Shown here: positions 47,537 through 55,230 of the stretch, in pieces
Layout of the letters: every line of letters starts with the position of its first letter
How positions within the stretch are numbered: the stretch's first letter is position 1
NCBI GenBank assembly: GCA_963709425.1
Contig: CAVPWG010000005.1
Coordinates: 62,001 to 126,000, forward strand
DNA: 64,000 bases
DNA from: JAICJC01 sp963709425
GTDB lineage: Bacteria; Actinomycetota; Thermoleophilia; Gaiellales; JAICJC01
Direction of reading: 5' to 3'
Translations under genes and position numbers: made by a program
Notes under the pieces: model-generated
Database searches by the model: none
What the model saw: the letters and a program-made list of their open reading frames with translations, nothing else
Told to the model about the DNA's origin: nothing

Positions 47537-47559
47537 GGCCCGAGTGTAGCCGTGCCCAG
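47529..47559 (-). promoter_or_regulatory. Perfect 11-bp stem-loop over the TlpA-like start codon
   Basis: CTGGGCACGGC, nine bases, GCCGTGCCCAG. It lies 13 bases after the stop of the zinc-ribbon gene and covers the annotated GTG of the TlpA-like gene, both on the minus strand. It could be the terminator of the upstream gene or a structure that hides the start codon. Confidence 0.5.
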
Positions 47560-47572
47560 GACCTGACTGCGG

Positions 47573-47791
47573 TCAGTCCGCCTCGCCCGACACGTGCGCG
47601 TACGACCGGGTGTAGGGGCGCCACGGCGCCCGTTCCCAGTCCACGCCCTGGCACATCGGGCACGTCGGCAGCGACCGATAGACGGTCACACCGTATCCGC
47701 AGTCACGGCAGCGGAACTCACCCTTCGCCCTCGCACCGGCCATCCAGCCCTGATCGATGTCAGGGTCCCGGCGCTCCACGATCGACCCCAT
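47573..47791 (-). CDS. Rubredoxin-like zinc-ribbon protein (72 aa)
   Basis: From the ATG at 47791: GEFRCRDCGYGVTVYRSLP, then TCPMCQGVDWERAPWRPYT. The pairs CxxCGYG and CPxC fit a rubredoxin-fold metal site, iron or zinc. The frame is open upstream to 48313 on this strand, but that part is antisense to the gene at 47931. It stands just upstream of the TlpA-like gene. Confidence 0.78.
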   Translation of the reverse strand: MGSIVERRDPDIDQGWMAGARAKGEFRCRDCGYGVTVYRSLPTCPMCQGVDWERAPWRPYTRSYAHVSGEAD

Positions 47792-47930
47792 CTGATGCTC
47801 CTCGCTCGGGATCCGAACTCTAGCCGCTCCCAGGGGGCTGCTCAACATGAAATCAACCTGATATCCATCTTGTCTCAACACGGCGTGGTGCGGCAGGGCG
47901 TTCCAGAGGCGCGAGTACACTTGCCCGCGG

Positions 47931-48488
47931 ATGACGCAGAAAGCGACGCTCAAGCCGTATCTCGACGAGATCCGCCAGTGGGTCGAGCAGGGAAGAACCG
48001 ACGTGTGGATCGCCCACACGCTGAACTCGACGCCCGCGTCGATCTCGGCCTTCCGCTCGTCACACGGCATCCTGCGCCGCGACATCGCCTCCGAGGCGAG
48101 GACGGCGTCGCCCCCGGTGATCCCGGCCGACGCGCCGCCCGAGGAATCCCCGACGAAGCGCCGCCGCAGGACCAAGAAGGCCGTCGGCGCCCCGCCGCTT
48201 TCGGCGCCGACAGCCGACCAGGCGCCCGCCGTCGTGGCGGTTGCCGCGGGCTCGAGCGGCGACGAGGATGCCCCGGCCCGCAAGCGCCGCCGCAGGGGTG
48301 GGCGTGGCCGCAAGCGCCCGGCCGGCTACGAGGCCGTGCTCGACCACGGCGACGAGGGCTACGGGTTCTGGCTCGACGGTGCCGTGCGCGACGACCCGGT
48401 CTTCGCCGAGCACTGGGCCGGCATCCGCGCCCTCAGCGTGCGCGTCGAGGCCGACCAGATCGTCATCCGGGCCGACGACCGCGGCTGA
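47931..48488 (+). CDS. Hypothetical protein with HTH-like head and basic linker
   Basis: 185 aa. Residues 1-50 (YLDEIRQWVEQGRTDVWIAH, then TPASISAFRSSHGI) look like a helix-turn-helix. Residues 70-130 are a low-complexity Lys/Arg/Ala linker with clusters such as KRRRRTKK and RKRRRRGGRGRKR. Residues 135-185 (YEAVLDHGDEGYGFWLDGAV) form a short beta domain. The basic tracts suggest nucleic-acid binding, and the family recurs in soil actinobacteria. A bidirectional stem-loop follows the stop. Confidence 0.78.
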   Translation: MTQKATLKPYLDEIRQWVEQGRTDVWIAHTLNSTPASISAFRSSHGILRRDIASEARTASPPVIPADAPPEESPTKRRRRTKKAVGAPPLSAPTADQAPAVVAVAAGSSGDEDAPARKRRRRGGRGRKRPAGYEAVLDHGDEGYGFWLDGAVRDDPVFAEHWAGIRALSVRVEADQIVIRADDRG

Positions 48489-48504
48489 CGCGAAACCCAT
48501 GGGC

Positions 48505-48522
48505 CCGGCCCGTTCGGGCCGG
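48505..48522. terminator. Bidirectional stem-loop between convergent genes
   Basis: CCGGCCCG, two bases, CGGGCCGG: a perfect 8-bp stem placed between the stop at 48488 (plus) and the stop at 48555 (minus). It serves either strand and has no T-run. Confidence 0.55.
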
Positions 48523-48554
48523 CCCCGGTGGTTCCTCGGGCCCTGGTTCGGCCG

Positions 48555-48875
48555 TCAGCCGACCGTAGGCCGGAAGTCGATCGCGTCGCGGGCGATGCGG
48601 GCGAAGGCCGCGTCCTGGACGAGCGAGAGGTCGTGCGCCCACGGCTGCGGCGTCGTTCGCTGTGCGACGTCGAGGCACCACGCGGCAGCGCCCGAGTACT
48701 CGTCGCTGAGGGCGGCCAGGTCGAACGCGTGGCCCATCCGCCGCCGCAGCTCGTCGGCGATCTCGGTGACGACGCCGTTCAGGATGGCGCGGCGGGCGGC
48801 GGTCGTCTCGAGCTCCGCGAGGCGCCGCTCCCCCGCCTCCCACTCCTGCATGGCGACCTCGACCGCGGGGTTCAT
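48555..48875 (-). CDS. Helical hypothetical protein after DUF501 (106 aa)
   Basis: The ATG at 48875 overlaps the DUF501 stop (ATGA). The protein is mostly helical (VEVAMQEWEAGERRLAELE; LRRRMGHAFDLAALSDEY) and contains SGAAAWCLDVAQRTTPQPW. I do not recognise the family. The overlap makes it the last gene of the eno-pyk-ftsB-DUF501 operon. Confidence 0.78.
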   Translation of the reverse strand: MNPAVEVAMQEWEAGERRLAELETTAARRAILNGVVTEIADELRRRMGHAFDLAALSDEYSGAAAWCLDVAQRTTPQPWAHDLSLVQDAAFARIARDAIDFRPTVG

Positions 48876-49357
48876 CCGCAGCAGCACCGGCCCTCGGGGA
48901 ACAGCGGCTCGGCCTCGGCGAGGATGCGCATCCCGAGCGCGTACCCCGGTTCGGCCAGCGCAAACGCGGCGTGGGCGTGGAGACACTTGACGGCGCCGTC
49001 ACGCGTCACACCGGCGATCCCCAGCCGAAGGCTGGCGCCGCCGTCGGCCATCTCGGCCGCCGGCCGGCGCAGCGCGCGCTGGCGATCCGACGCCGCCAGG
49101 TACGAGGCGCGCAGAGCCGCGTCCCGAAGAAGCAGCTGCTCGTAGCGATCCACGCCGCCCTCGGCTTCGAGCCGGTCGATCCGCGACACGGCGTGCGGGC
49201 AGGTCAGGTAGTACGTCGTGGGGAACGGCTCGCCGCCCGCGAGGTACGCGTCCTGCTCGACCACCGCGGGCCGGCCGTATGGACAGCGCACCGCCACGCT
49301 CGCCGAGCCACGGGGCGGGCGCCCGAGCTGGGCCTCGATCGTGGCCGCATCCTCCAT
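48872..49357 (-). CDS. DUF501 protein
   Basis: 161 aa. RCPYGRPAVVEQDAYL, FPTTYYLTCPHAVSRIDRLE, then AGVTRDGAVKCLHAHAAFAL are the family landmarks, with conserved Cys and His (CPYG, CPHA, CLHAHAA) that could bind metal. DUF501 genes are widespread in Actinomycetota next to eno and ftsB, as here. The function is unknown. The ending EGRCCCG is Cys-rich and not a known family feature. Confidence 0.92.
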   Translation of the reverse strand: MEDAATIEAQLGRPPRGSASVAVRCPYGRPAVVEQDAYLAGGEPFPTTYYLTCPHAVSRIDRLEAEGGVDRYEQLLLRDAALRASYLAASDRQRALRRPAAEMADGGASLRLGIAGVTRDGAVKCLHAHAAFALAEPGYALGMRILAEAEPLFPEGRCCCG

Positions 49358-49366
49358 GGCATCAGG

Positions 49367-49681
49367 TTACTCGCAGCCGCTGCCGCCGACGCCCTGGACG
49401 ACGATCGGCGTCTCGCCGGGGAACACCCATCCGCAGCGGCGGGCGTACCAGACGATCGTCGCCCGGGTGTGCAGCGAGCGCTCGAGGCGCACGAGCCGGC
49501 CGTGCTCGCGCTCGAGCGCGGCGACCTGCGCGCGCTGGGCGCCAAGGTCGCGGCGCACCTGGAGGTACTTCTGCACCGGCCCGACATAGAGCGCCGCGAT
49601 CACGGCCAGCACGCCGACCGCCACCAACCGGCCGACGGAGAATTTGCGCGCGACGGTGCTGCGGCTTCGGACCGACCCCAC
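49367..49681 (-). CDS. ftsB: FtsB/DivIC-like septum formation initiator
   Basis: 104 aa with a basic cytoplasmic tail, one span (LVAVGVLAVIAALYVGPVQK), a coiled coil (LGAQRAQVAALEREHGRLVR) and a small outer domain (TIVWYARRCGWVFPGETPIV). It links the divisome proteins FtsL and FtsQ. It lies between pyk and DUF501, the standard order in Actinomycetota. Confidence 0.9.
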   Translation of the reverse strand: MGSVRSRSTVARKFSVGRLVAVGVLAVIAALYVGPVQKYLQVRRDLGAQRAQVAALEREHGRLVRLERSLHTRATIVWYARRCGWVFPGETPIVVQGVGGSGCE

Positions 49682-49712
49682 GCCACCCGGTTCGACGCCG
49701 CCCGGCCGAGTC

Positions 49713-51125
49713 CTACTCGACGACGCGCACGAGAACGTGGTCGGACGTCCCCGGCTGGTTCAACAGCGTCCCGCCGGTCAGCACCACCCGCTCGCCGGGG
49801 CCGGCCAGGCCGCTCTGGCGGATCACCGCAAGCGTCCGCGCCCACAGCTCCTCGATCGAGCCGGCGCCCTCGATCGCCACCGGCACCACCGCCCAGTCGA
49901 GCGCGAGCTGCTGGAGCACCGCCTGATCGGGGCTCGCGGCCACGATCGGCCGGGGCGGTCGGAACTTCGAGACGTGACGCGGCGTCGAGCCGGACTGCGT
50001 GGGGCACCCGATGACCTTGGCGCCGAGCTCCTCGGCGATGTCGCAAGCCGCATGGGCCAGGATCGCGCTCGTCTCGCCCTCCATCTGGCGGCGCCGGTCC
50101 TGGTAGGCGAGCGACGGCTCCACGGCCCGCACGATCCGGTGCATCGTGGCGACGGCCTCGAGCGGATAGGCGCCGGCGGCGGTCTCTCCCGACAGCATGA
50201 CGGCCGAGGTGCCGTCGAGCACCGCGTTTGCGACGTCCGACGCCTCCGCCCGCGTCGGCTCGGGCTGGTGGATCATCGACTCCAGCATCTGCGTCGCCGT
50301 GATCACCGTGCGGCCGGCGTCACGGGCGGTCCGAATGATGAGCTTCTGCACCAGCGGCACCTCCGCCGCGCCGATCTCGACCCCGAGGTCGCCGCGGGCG
50401 ACCATGACGCCGTCGGCCGCCTCCACGATCTCGTCGAGATGCTCGAGCGCCTCGCCCTTCTCGATCTTGGCGATGACGCGGGCCCGCGACCCCGCGGCGT
50501 CGATCCGATCGCGCAGGCCGGCGACGTCCTCGGCCGTGCGGACGAAGGACAGCGCGACGTAGTCGACGCCGTGCGCGAGGGCGAACGCCAGGTCGGCGGT
50601 GTCCTTCTCTGTCATCGAGGGGATCGGGAGCTGGATGCCCGGGAGGTTCATCCCCTTCCCGGCCGTGACCAGACCGCCGACCTCGACGCGGGTCTCGACC
50701 TGCGTCGCGCGGACGTCCGTCACCCGCGTCCGCACCGCCCCGTCGGCGATGAGGATCTCCTGCCCCCGAGCGGCGACTTCCGCGAGGCCGTCGAACGTCA
50801 CACCCACCTCGCCCTGTCCCGCCCCGTCGCCCGAGGCGAACACGAGCGTATCGCCGGCGATGACGGTGCGCGGCTCGACGTTCGCCGCGATGCGCAGCTT
50901 CGGCCCCTGCAGGTCGGCCATCACCGCCAGCGGCCGTCCGATCAGCTCCTGCGCGCGTCGGACGCCCTGGATCGAGGCCAGGTGCGACGCGTGGTCTCCG
51001 TGGGAGAAGTTGAGCCGGGCTGCGTCCATCCCCGACCACGCCAGCCGCTCCACCATGTCGCGGCTCGCCGTCACCGGGCCGATCGTGCAGACGATCTTGG
51101 TGCGCCGCGGCGCGGGCTCGCTCAC
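49713..51125 (-). CDS. pyk: Pyruvate kinase
   Basis: 470 aa, complete. KIVCTIGPVTASRDMVERLA opens it, then MDAARLNFSHGDHASH, the active-site Lys in ARVIAKIEKGEALEHLDEIV, and VMVARGDLGVEIGAAEVPLV with Mg2+ and K+ ligands. The C-terminal effector domain is intact. It turns phosphoenolpyruvate and ADP into pyruvate and ATP. Its start overlaps the enolase stop by four bases, so the last two glycolytic steps are made from one message. Confidence 0.97.
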   Translation of the reverse strand: MSEPAPRRTKIVCTIGPVTASRDMVERLAWSGMDAARLNFSHGDHASHLASIQGVRRAQELIGRPLAVMADLQGPKLRIAANVEPRTVIAGDTLVFASGDGAGQGEVGVTFDGLAEVAARGQEILIADGAVRTRVTDVRATQVETRVEVGGLVTAGKGMNLPGIQLPIPSMTEKDTADLAFALAHGVDYVALSFVRTAEDVAGLRDRIDAAGSRARVIAKIEKGEALEHLDEIVEAADGVMVARGDLGVEIGAAEVPLVQKLIIRTARDAGRTVITATQMLESMIHQPEPTRAEASDVANAVLDGTSAVMLSGETAAGAYPLEAVATMHRIVRAVEPSLAYQDRRRQMEGETSAILAHAACDIAEELGAKVIGCPTQSGSTPRHVSKFRPPRPIVAASPDQAVLQQLALDWAVVPVAIEGAGSIEELWARTLAVIRQSGLAGPGERVVLTGGTLLNQPGTSDHVLVRVVE

Positions 51126-52414
51126 CGCGCCGCCCGGGCTCCGGGGCTCGCAAACGCGTCCCGGCCCGGGTAGCGGGCGGCATCTCCCAGCTCCTCCTCG
51201 ATGCGCAGGAGCTGGTTGTACTTGGCGACTCGATCGGTGCGCGACGGCGCGCCCGTCTTGATCTGCCCGCAGTTGGTGGCGACGGCGAGGTCGGCGATCG
51301 TGGTGTCCTCGGTCTCCCCGGAGCGGTGCGACATCACGGCCGCGTAGCCGCTGTCGTGGGCCAGGCGCATGGTGTCGAGCGTCTCGGACAGGCTCCCGAT
51401 CTGGTTCACCTTGACCAGGATCGCGTTGCCGACGCCGCCGGCGATGCCGCGCTTCAGGCGCTCCGGGTTCGTCACGAAGATGTCGTCGCCCACGAGCTGC
51501 ACGTTGCCGCCGATGCGCTCGGTCAGGAGGCGCCAGCCGTCCCAGTCGTCCTCTGCAAGACCGTCCTCGATCGAGACGATCGGGTAGCGGTCGGCCAGGT
51601 CGGAGAGGTAGTCGACCATCTCCGCCGACGACAGCGTGCGGCCCTCGCCGTCCAGGTGGTAGGCGTCGTCGCGGTAGTACTCGGTCGACGCCGGGTCGAG
51701 CGCGATCGCGACGGCCTCACGGTGGCCGGCGGCCTCGGCGGCATCGAGGATCGCCTCGATCGCCTCCCCGGCCGAGCCGAGGTCGGGTGCGAAGCCGCCC
51801 TCGTCGCCGACGGCGGTCGCCAGGCCCCGCCCGTGGAGGAGCGACTTCAGGGCGTGGAAGGTCTCGGCTCCCATCCGGAGCGCCTCGGCGAACGTCTCGG
51901 CGCCGACCGGGACGACCATGAACTCCTGGAGGTCGATCGAGTTCTGGGCGTGGACGCCGCCGTTGATGACGTTCATCATCGGCACCGGGAGCACGTGGGC
52001 ATCGGCGCCGCCGACGTAGCGGTAGAGCGGGAGTCCGGCCTCCACGGCGGCTGCGCGGGCCACCGCGAGCGACGCGCCGAGGATCGCGTTCGCGCCCAGA
52101 TTCCCCTTGTTGGCCGAGCCGTCGAGCTCGACGAGGGTCGCGTCCACGCCGCGCTGGTCGGCCGCGTCCATGCCGGCGAGCGCGCCGGCGATGGTGGTGT
52201 TCACGTGGCCGACGGCCGAGAGCGCGCCCTTGCCGCCGAAGCGCGAGCCGTCGCCGTCACGCAGCTCCACGGCCTCGTGCGCGCCGGTGGACGCGCCCGA
52301 CGGCACCGCGGCGCGGCCGCGCGCTCCGGACGCGAGCACGACCTCGACCTCGACCGTGGGGTTGCCACGGGAATCGAGGATCTCGCGGCCATGAAGCGAT
52401 TCGATCGCGCTCAC
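51122..52414 (-). CDS. eno: Enolase
   Basis: 430 aa, complete. IESLHGREILDSRGNPTVEV, ARGRAAVPSGASTGAHEAVE, PVPMMNVINGGVHAQNSID, LVGDDIFVTNPERLKRG, and AVMSHRSGETEDTTIADLAV cover the Mg2+ and substrate residues (the His-Arg-Ser-Gly-Glu-Thr loop). It converts 2-phosphoglycerate to phosphoenolpyruvate. First gene of the eno-pyk operon. Confidence 0.98.
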   Translation of the reverse strand: MSAIESLHGREILDSRGNPTVEVEVVLASGARGRAAVPSGASTGAHEAVELRDGDGSRFGGKGALSAVGHVNTTIAGALAGMDAADQRGVDATLVELDGSANKGNLGANAILGASLAVARAAAVEAGLPLYRYVGGADAHVLPVPMMNVINGGVHAQNSIDLQEFMVVPVGAETFAEALRMGAETFHALKSLLHGRGLATAVGDEGGFAPDLGSAGEAIEAILDAAEAAGHREAVAIALDPASTEYYRDDAYHLDGEGRTLSSAEMVDYLSDLADRYPIVSIEDGLAEDDWDGWRLLTERIGGNVQLVGDDIFVTNPERLKRGIAGGVGNAILVKVNQIGSLSETLDTMRLAHDSGYAAVMSHRSGETEDTTIADLAVATNCGQIKTGAPSRTDRVAKYNQLLRIEEELGDAARYPGRDAFASPGARAAR

Positions 52415-52467
52415 CGGACCGGATGATATCGGCGACCTCCGGCGCTGAAGGCGGAACGCGGCCGCCG

Positions 52468-52944
52468 CTACGAGTCCGGCGTGCAGGCCTCGCCGTCGGG
52501 CTCGCTGCCGTCAAGCCGGCCGAGGAGCTCGGACAGCATCGCCAGCTCCTCGTCGCTGTATCGCTCGGCAAACTTCGCTCGGATCCCGGCCACGTGGACG
52601 TCAGCCGCCGAACGCAGCTTGTCGTGGCCGGCCCCGGTCAGGACGGCGTACGTAACGCGCGCGTCGCTGGGGCAGGCCGCCTTGTCGACGTAGCCCGACG
52701 CCTGGAGCCCGTCGAGGAGGCGGGTGATGCCCGACGCCGTGAGCAGCACCTGCTCGGCGAGGTCGACCCGGCGCATCTGCCGGTCGGGGGCGCGCGAAAG
52801 GCGAAGCAGCACTTCGTAGTCGTTCAGCGTCAGACCGTGGTCGGCGACGAGATCGGCGTTGAGCGCGCGCGTGAGCGCGGCGTGGCCGCGGAGCAGCCCC
52901 ACCCACGCCGACAGTGCTTGATCGCTCAATACTTGACTACTCAA
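52468..52944 (-). CDS. MarR-family transcriptional regulator
   Basis: 158 aa from a TTG with AGGTGAAG upstream. The winged helix lies at about residues 45-110 (DYEVLLRLSRAPDRQMRRVD; LLTASGITRLLDGLQASGYV; KAACPSDARVTYAVLT), flanked by dimer helices. Divergent from the yceI-like gene, it probably represses that gene and itself. Three TTGA-N4-TCAA repeats lie in the shared region, two of them overlapping its first codons. The inducer is unknown; MarR proteins in this position often sense oxidants or phenolics. Confidence 0.93.
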   Translation of the reverse strand: MSSQVLSDQALSAWVGLLRGHAALTRALNADLVADHGLTLNDYEVLLRLSRAPDRQMRRVDLAEQVLLTASGITRLLDGLQASGYVDKAACPSDARVTYAVLTGAGHDKLRSAADVHVAGIRAKFAERYSDEELAMLSELLGRLDGSEPDGEACTPDS

Positions 52945-52975
52945 TCTTCACCTGCTAGGATAGTTGATAGCTCAA
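52918..52975 (+). promoter_or_regulatory. Three TTGA-N4-TCAA operators and a housekeeping-type promoter
   Basis: Identical-plan 12-base palindromes lie at 52918-52929, 52933-52944 and 52964-52975. Centres are 15 and 31 bases apart, about 1.5 and 3 helical turns. A promoter TTGACT, 17 bases, TAGGAT (52933-52961) drives the plus-strand genes. The second operator covers its -35 box and the third its start region, so a bound MarR dimer would block transcription. Confidence 0.65.
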
Positions 52976-53002
52976 GTATATCGCATCGGGAGGAGCAGCA
53001 CA

Positions 53003-53539
53003 ATGAGCACACTCGAGACACAGCACGTCGCGATCCCCACCGGGACTTGGAAGATCGACCCCAGTCATTCACGGGTCGAGTTCTCGATCCGGCACCTGGG
53101 CATCGCATCCATCCACGGCAGCTTCGCAGACTTCGACGGGGTCATCGACGGCGGCGGGCAGCCGCGCATCTCCGGCGCGATCCGTGTCGCGAGCGTCGAT
53201 ACCCGCGACGAGGCCCGCGACGGGCACCTCCAGTCGCCTGACTTCTTCGACGCCGAGCGCCACCCCGAGATCACGTTCACGTCGACGCGGCTCGAGCACG
53301 GCAAGGTCGTGGGCGATCTGACGATCCGGGGCATCACCCACGAGGTCGAGCTGGTCGCGCAGATCACCGGCGCAGGCACCGATCCGTGGGGCAACGAGCG
53401 GCTCGGGCTCGAGCTCGACGGCGAGATCGACCGCCACGAGTTCGGCGTCAGCTGGAACACCCCGCTTCCGACGGGCGGCCTCCTGCTCGGAGACACCGTT
53501 CGCCTGACGGCCGGCTTCTCGGCCGTGAAGGAGGCCTGA
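53003..53539 (+). CDS. YceI-family lipid-binding protein
   Basis: 178 aa from the ATG at 53003 with GGGAGGAGC upstream. GTWKIDPSHSRVEFSIRHLG, FDAERHPEITFTSTRLEHG and DLTIRGITHEVELVAQITG are the YceI landmarks of a beta-barrel that binds isoprenoid or quinone lipids. There is no signal peptide, so unlike E. coli YceI it is cytoplasmic. It is read with the FMN-reductase gene (1 base apart), suggesting quinone handling under MarR control. Confidence 0.94.
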   Translation: MSTLETQHVAIPTGTWKIDPSHSRVEFSIRHLGIASIHGSFADFDGVIDGGGQPRISGAIRVASVDTRDEARDGHLQSPDFFDAERHPEITFTSTRLEHGKVVGDLTIRGITHEVELVAQITGAGTDPWGNERLGLELDGEIDRHEFGVSWNTPLPTGGLLLGDTVRLTAGFSAVKEA

Positions 53540-53540
53540 C

Positions 53541-54092
53541 ATGCGCGTTCTCGCGCTCTCGGGCAGCCTGCGGCGCGACTCGCTCAACACCCGGCTCCTG
53601 CGCGCGGCGCAGGAGCTGGGCGGGCCGGGCGTCGAGTTCATCTCCTACGAGAGCCTGGCGACGATCCCGCCCTTCAATCAGGAGCTGGAGCATCGCCAGC
53701 CGGCCGAGGTGCACGAGCTGCGCCAGCGGATCGAGGCCGCCGACGCCGTCCTGATCGCCACGCCCGAGTACAACGGCTCGATCCCGGGCCAGCTGAAGAA
53801 CGCCCTGGACTGGGTCTCGCGGCCGCGTGCCGACAGCCCCTTCCGCGGCAAGCCGACCGCGGTCATCGGAGCCAGCACGTCGACGTACGGCGCGATGTGG
53901 GCCCAGGCCGAGCTTCGCAAGGTGCTCGGGCTGATGGGCGCGCGCGTCGTCGAGTCCGGGCTCGCCATCCCGCACGCAGAGGAGCACCTGGACGAGGAGG
54001 GGCATCTGCTCGATCCCGAGATGCGGGAACGGCTGGCCGACGTGGTCGCGGAGCTCGCCGGCGCGGTCGTCGTGACATCTGTTGCAGCCTGA
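53541..54092 (+). CDS. NADPH-dependent FMN reductase / quinone reductase
   Basis: 183 aa flavodoxin-like. The phosphate loop LALSGSLRRDSLNTRLLRAA, the flavin region ATPEYNGSIPGQLKNALDWV and FRGKPTAVIGASTSTYGA are standard for the NADPH-dependent FMN reductase family (ArsH, YieF, ChrR relatives). Together with the YceI protein and MarR it looks like a small quinone- or oxidant-response unit. Confidence 0.94.
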   Translation: MRVLALSGSLRRDSLNTRLLRAAQELGGPGVEFISYESLATIPPFNQELEHRQPAEVHELRQRIEAADAVLIATPEYNGSIPGQLKNALDWVSRPRADSPFRGKPTAVIGASTSTYGAMWAQAELRKVLGLMGARVVESGLAIPHAEEHLDEEGHLLDPEMRERLADVVAELAGAVVVTSVAA

Positions 54093-54170
54093 CTGAGCTT
54101 TTCGTCCTCCTGGGCGTCGTACCGGGCGTCTCGACGTCCACGTCTTGAACGGTGCCCGCTCGCCCGCGCT

Positions 54171-55220
54171 CTACGGCCTGTGCAGAGCCTCCTTCGCGCG
54201 CCGGTACCAGGCGTCCTGCGTGTCGAGGTCGAGCTCGGCCCATGCCTCCCCTGCCTCCGCCGCCAGTCGCTCGGCCTCCTCGACCCGCGTGCGGAAGCGC
54301 CCGGCGGCCCCTCGCAGCGCCAGCTCGGGATCGACGTTGGCGAGCCGCGCCACGTTGACCGCGGCGAAGAGCAGGTCGCCGGTCTCGTCGACGACGCTGC
54401 CGTCCGGCTCGTGCTCGGCACGGGGCGCCGGTGCGTCGTCGAGCGCGGAGCGAAGCTCGGCGAGCTCAGACTCGAGCTGCGGCCAGGCGCCCTCCCACGT
54501 CGGCCAGTCGAACCCGACCGCGGAGGCACGCCGCTGCACCTTGCGGGCGTGAAGCAGCGCGGGCAGCACGCCCGGGACGTCGTGGAAGATCCCCGCTCGG
54601 CCCTCGTCCTCACGCTTGATCTGCTCCCAATTTCGCCGCACCGCCCCGGCGGTCTCCGCCTCGCGCTCGCCGAAGACGTGGGGGTGGCGCCGGACGAGCT
54701 TCTCGGTGATCCCGGCCGTCACCTCGGCCAGATCGCCCGTGCCGTCCTCGCGGCAGAGGAGGGCGAGGAAGAACGCCTGAAAGAGGAGGTCACCGAGCTC
54801 GTCGACGAGCTTGGCCGCGTCGCGCTCGCCGACGGCCTCCGCCACCTCGTACGCCTCCTCGACCGTGTGCGGCACGATTGTCGCAGCCGTCTGCTCGCGG
54901 TCCCAGGGGCAATCGACCCGCAACCGCTCGGTCAGGTGCTGGAGCCCGACCATGCTGTCGGCCAGGAGCAGGTCGCGCAGGGCGTCGCCGCCGGGCACGA
55001 CCTCGTCCCAGTCCCGCTCGACAAGGAGCCGGCGGAAGCGCTCGCCGGATGCCGCAGCGACCGGAGCATCGGGTTCGATGGCGACGCCGTGCCGGCCCAG
55101 CCAGCCCGCGAGCGGCTCGTCGTCGGGCACGGCGACGGGACCAGCCGCCTCCAGGGCTCGCCACGCCGCGAGCGGCACGAGGTCGGGATCGCCGGGGCCG
55201 AGGGCGACCAGGGTGGCCAT
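54171..55220 (-). CDS. mazG: MazG nucleoside triphosphate pyrophosphohydrolase
   Basis: 349 aa. Residues 1-80 (VALGPGDPDLVPLAAWRALE) are a reduced tetrapyrrole-methylase-like head. The first MazG domain holds CPWDREQTAATIVPHTVEEA and LVDELGDLLFQAFFLALLC with the EExxE and ExxD metal residues; the second holds VDETGDLLFAAVNVARL. MazG hydrolyses non-canonical NTPs. It follows the foldase gene (10 bases) in the mfd operon, a conserved order in Actinomycetota. Confidence 0.93.
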   Translation of the reverse strand: MATLVALGPGDPDLVPLAAWRALEAAGPVAVPDDEPLAGWLGRHGVAIEPDAPVAAASGERFRRLLVERDWDEVVPGGDALRDLLLADSMVGLQHLTERLRVDCPWDREQTAATIVPHTVEEAYEVAEAVGERDAAKLVDELGDLLFQAFFLALLCREDGTGDLAEVTAGITEKLVRRHPHVFGEREAETAGAVRRNWEQIKREDEGRAGIFHDVPGVLPALLHARKVQRRASAVGFDWPTWEGAWPQLESELAELRSALDDAPAPRAEHEPDGSVVDETGDLLFAAVNVARLANVDPELALRGAAGRFRTRVEEAERLAAEAGEAWAELDLDTQDAWYRRAKEALHRP

Positions 55221-55230
55221 GCCGGGAACC

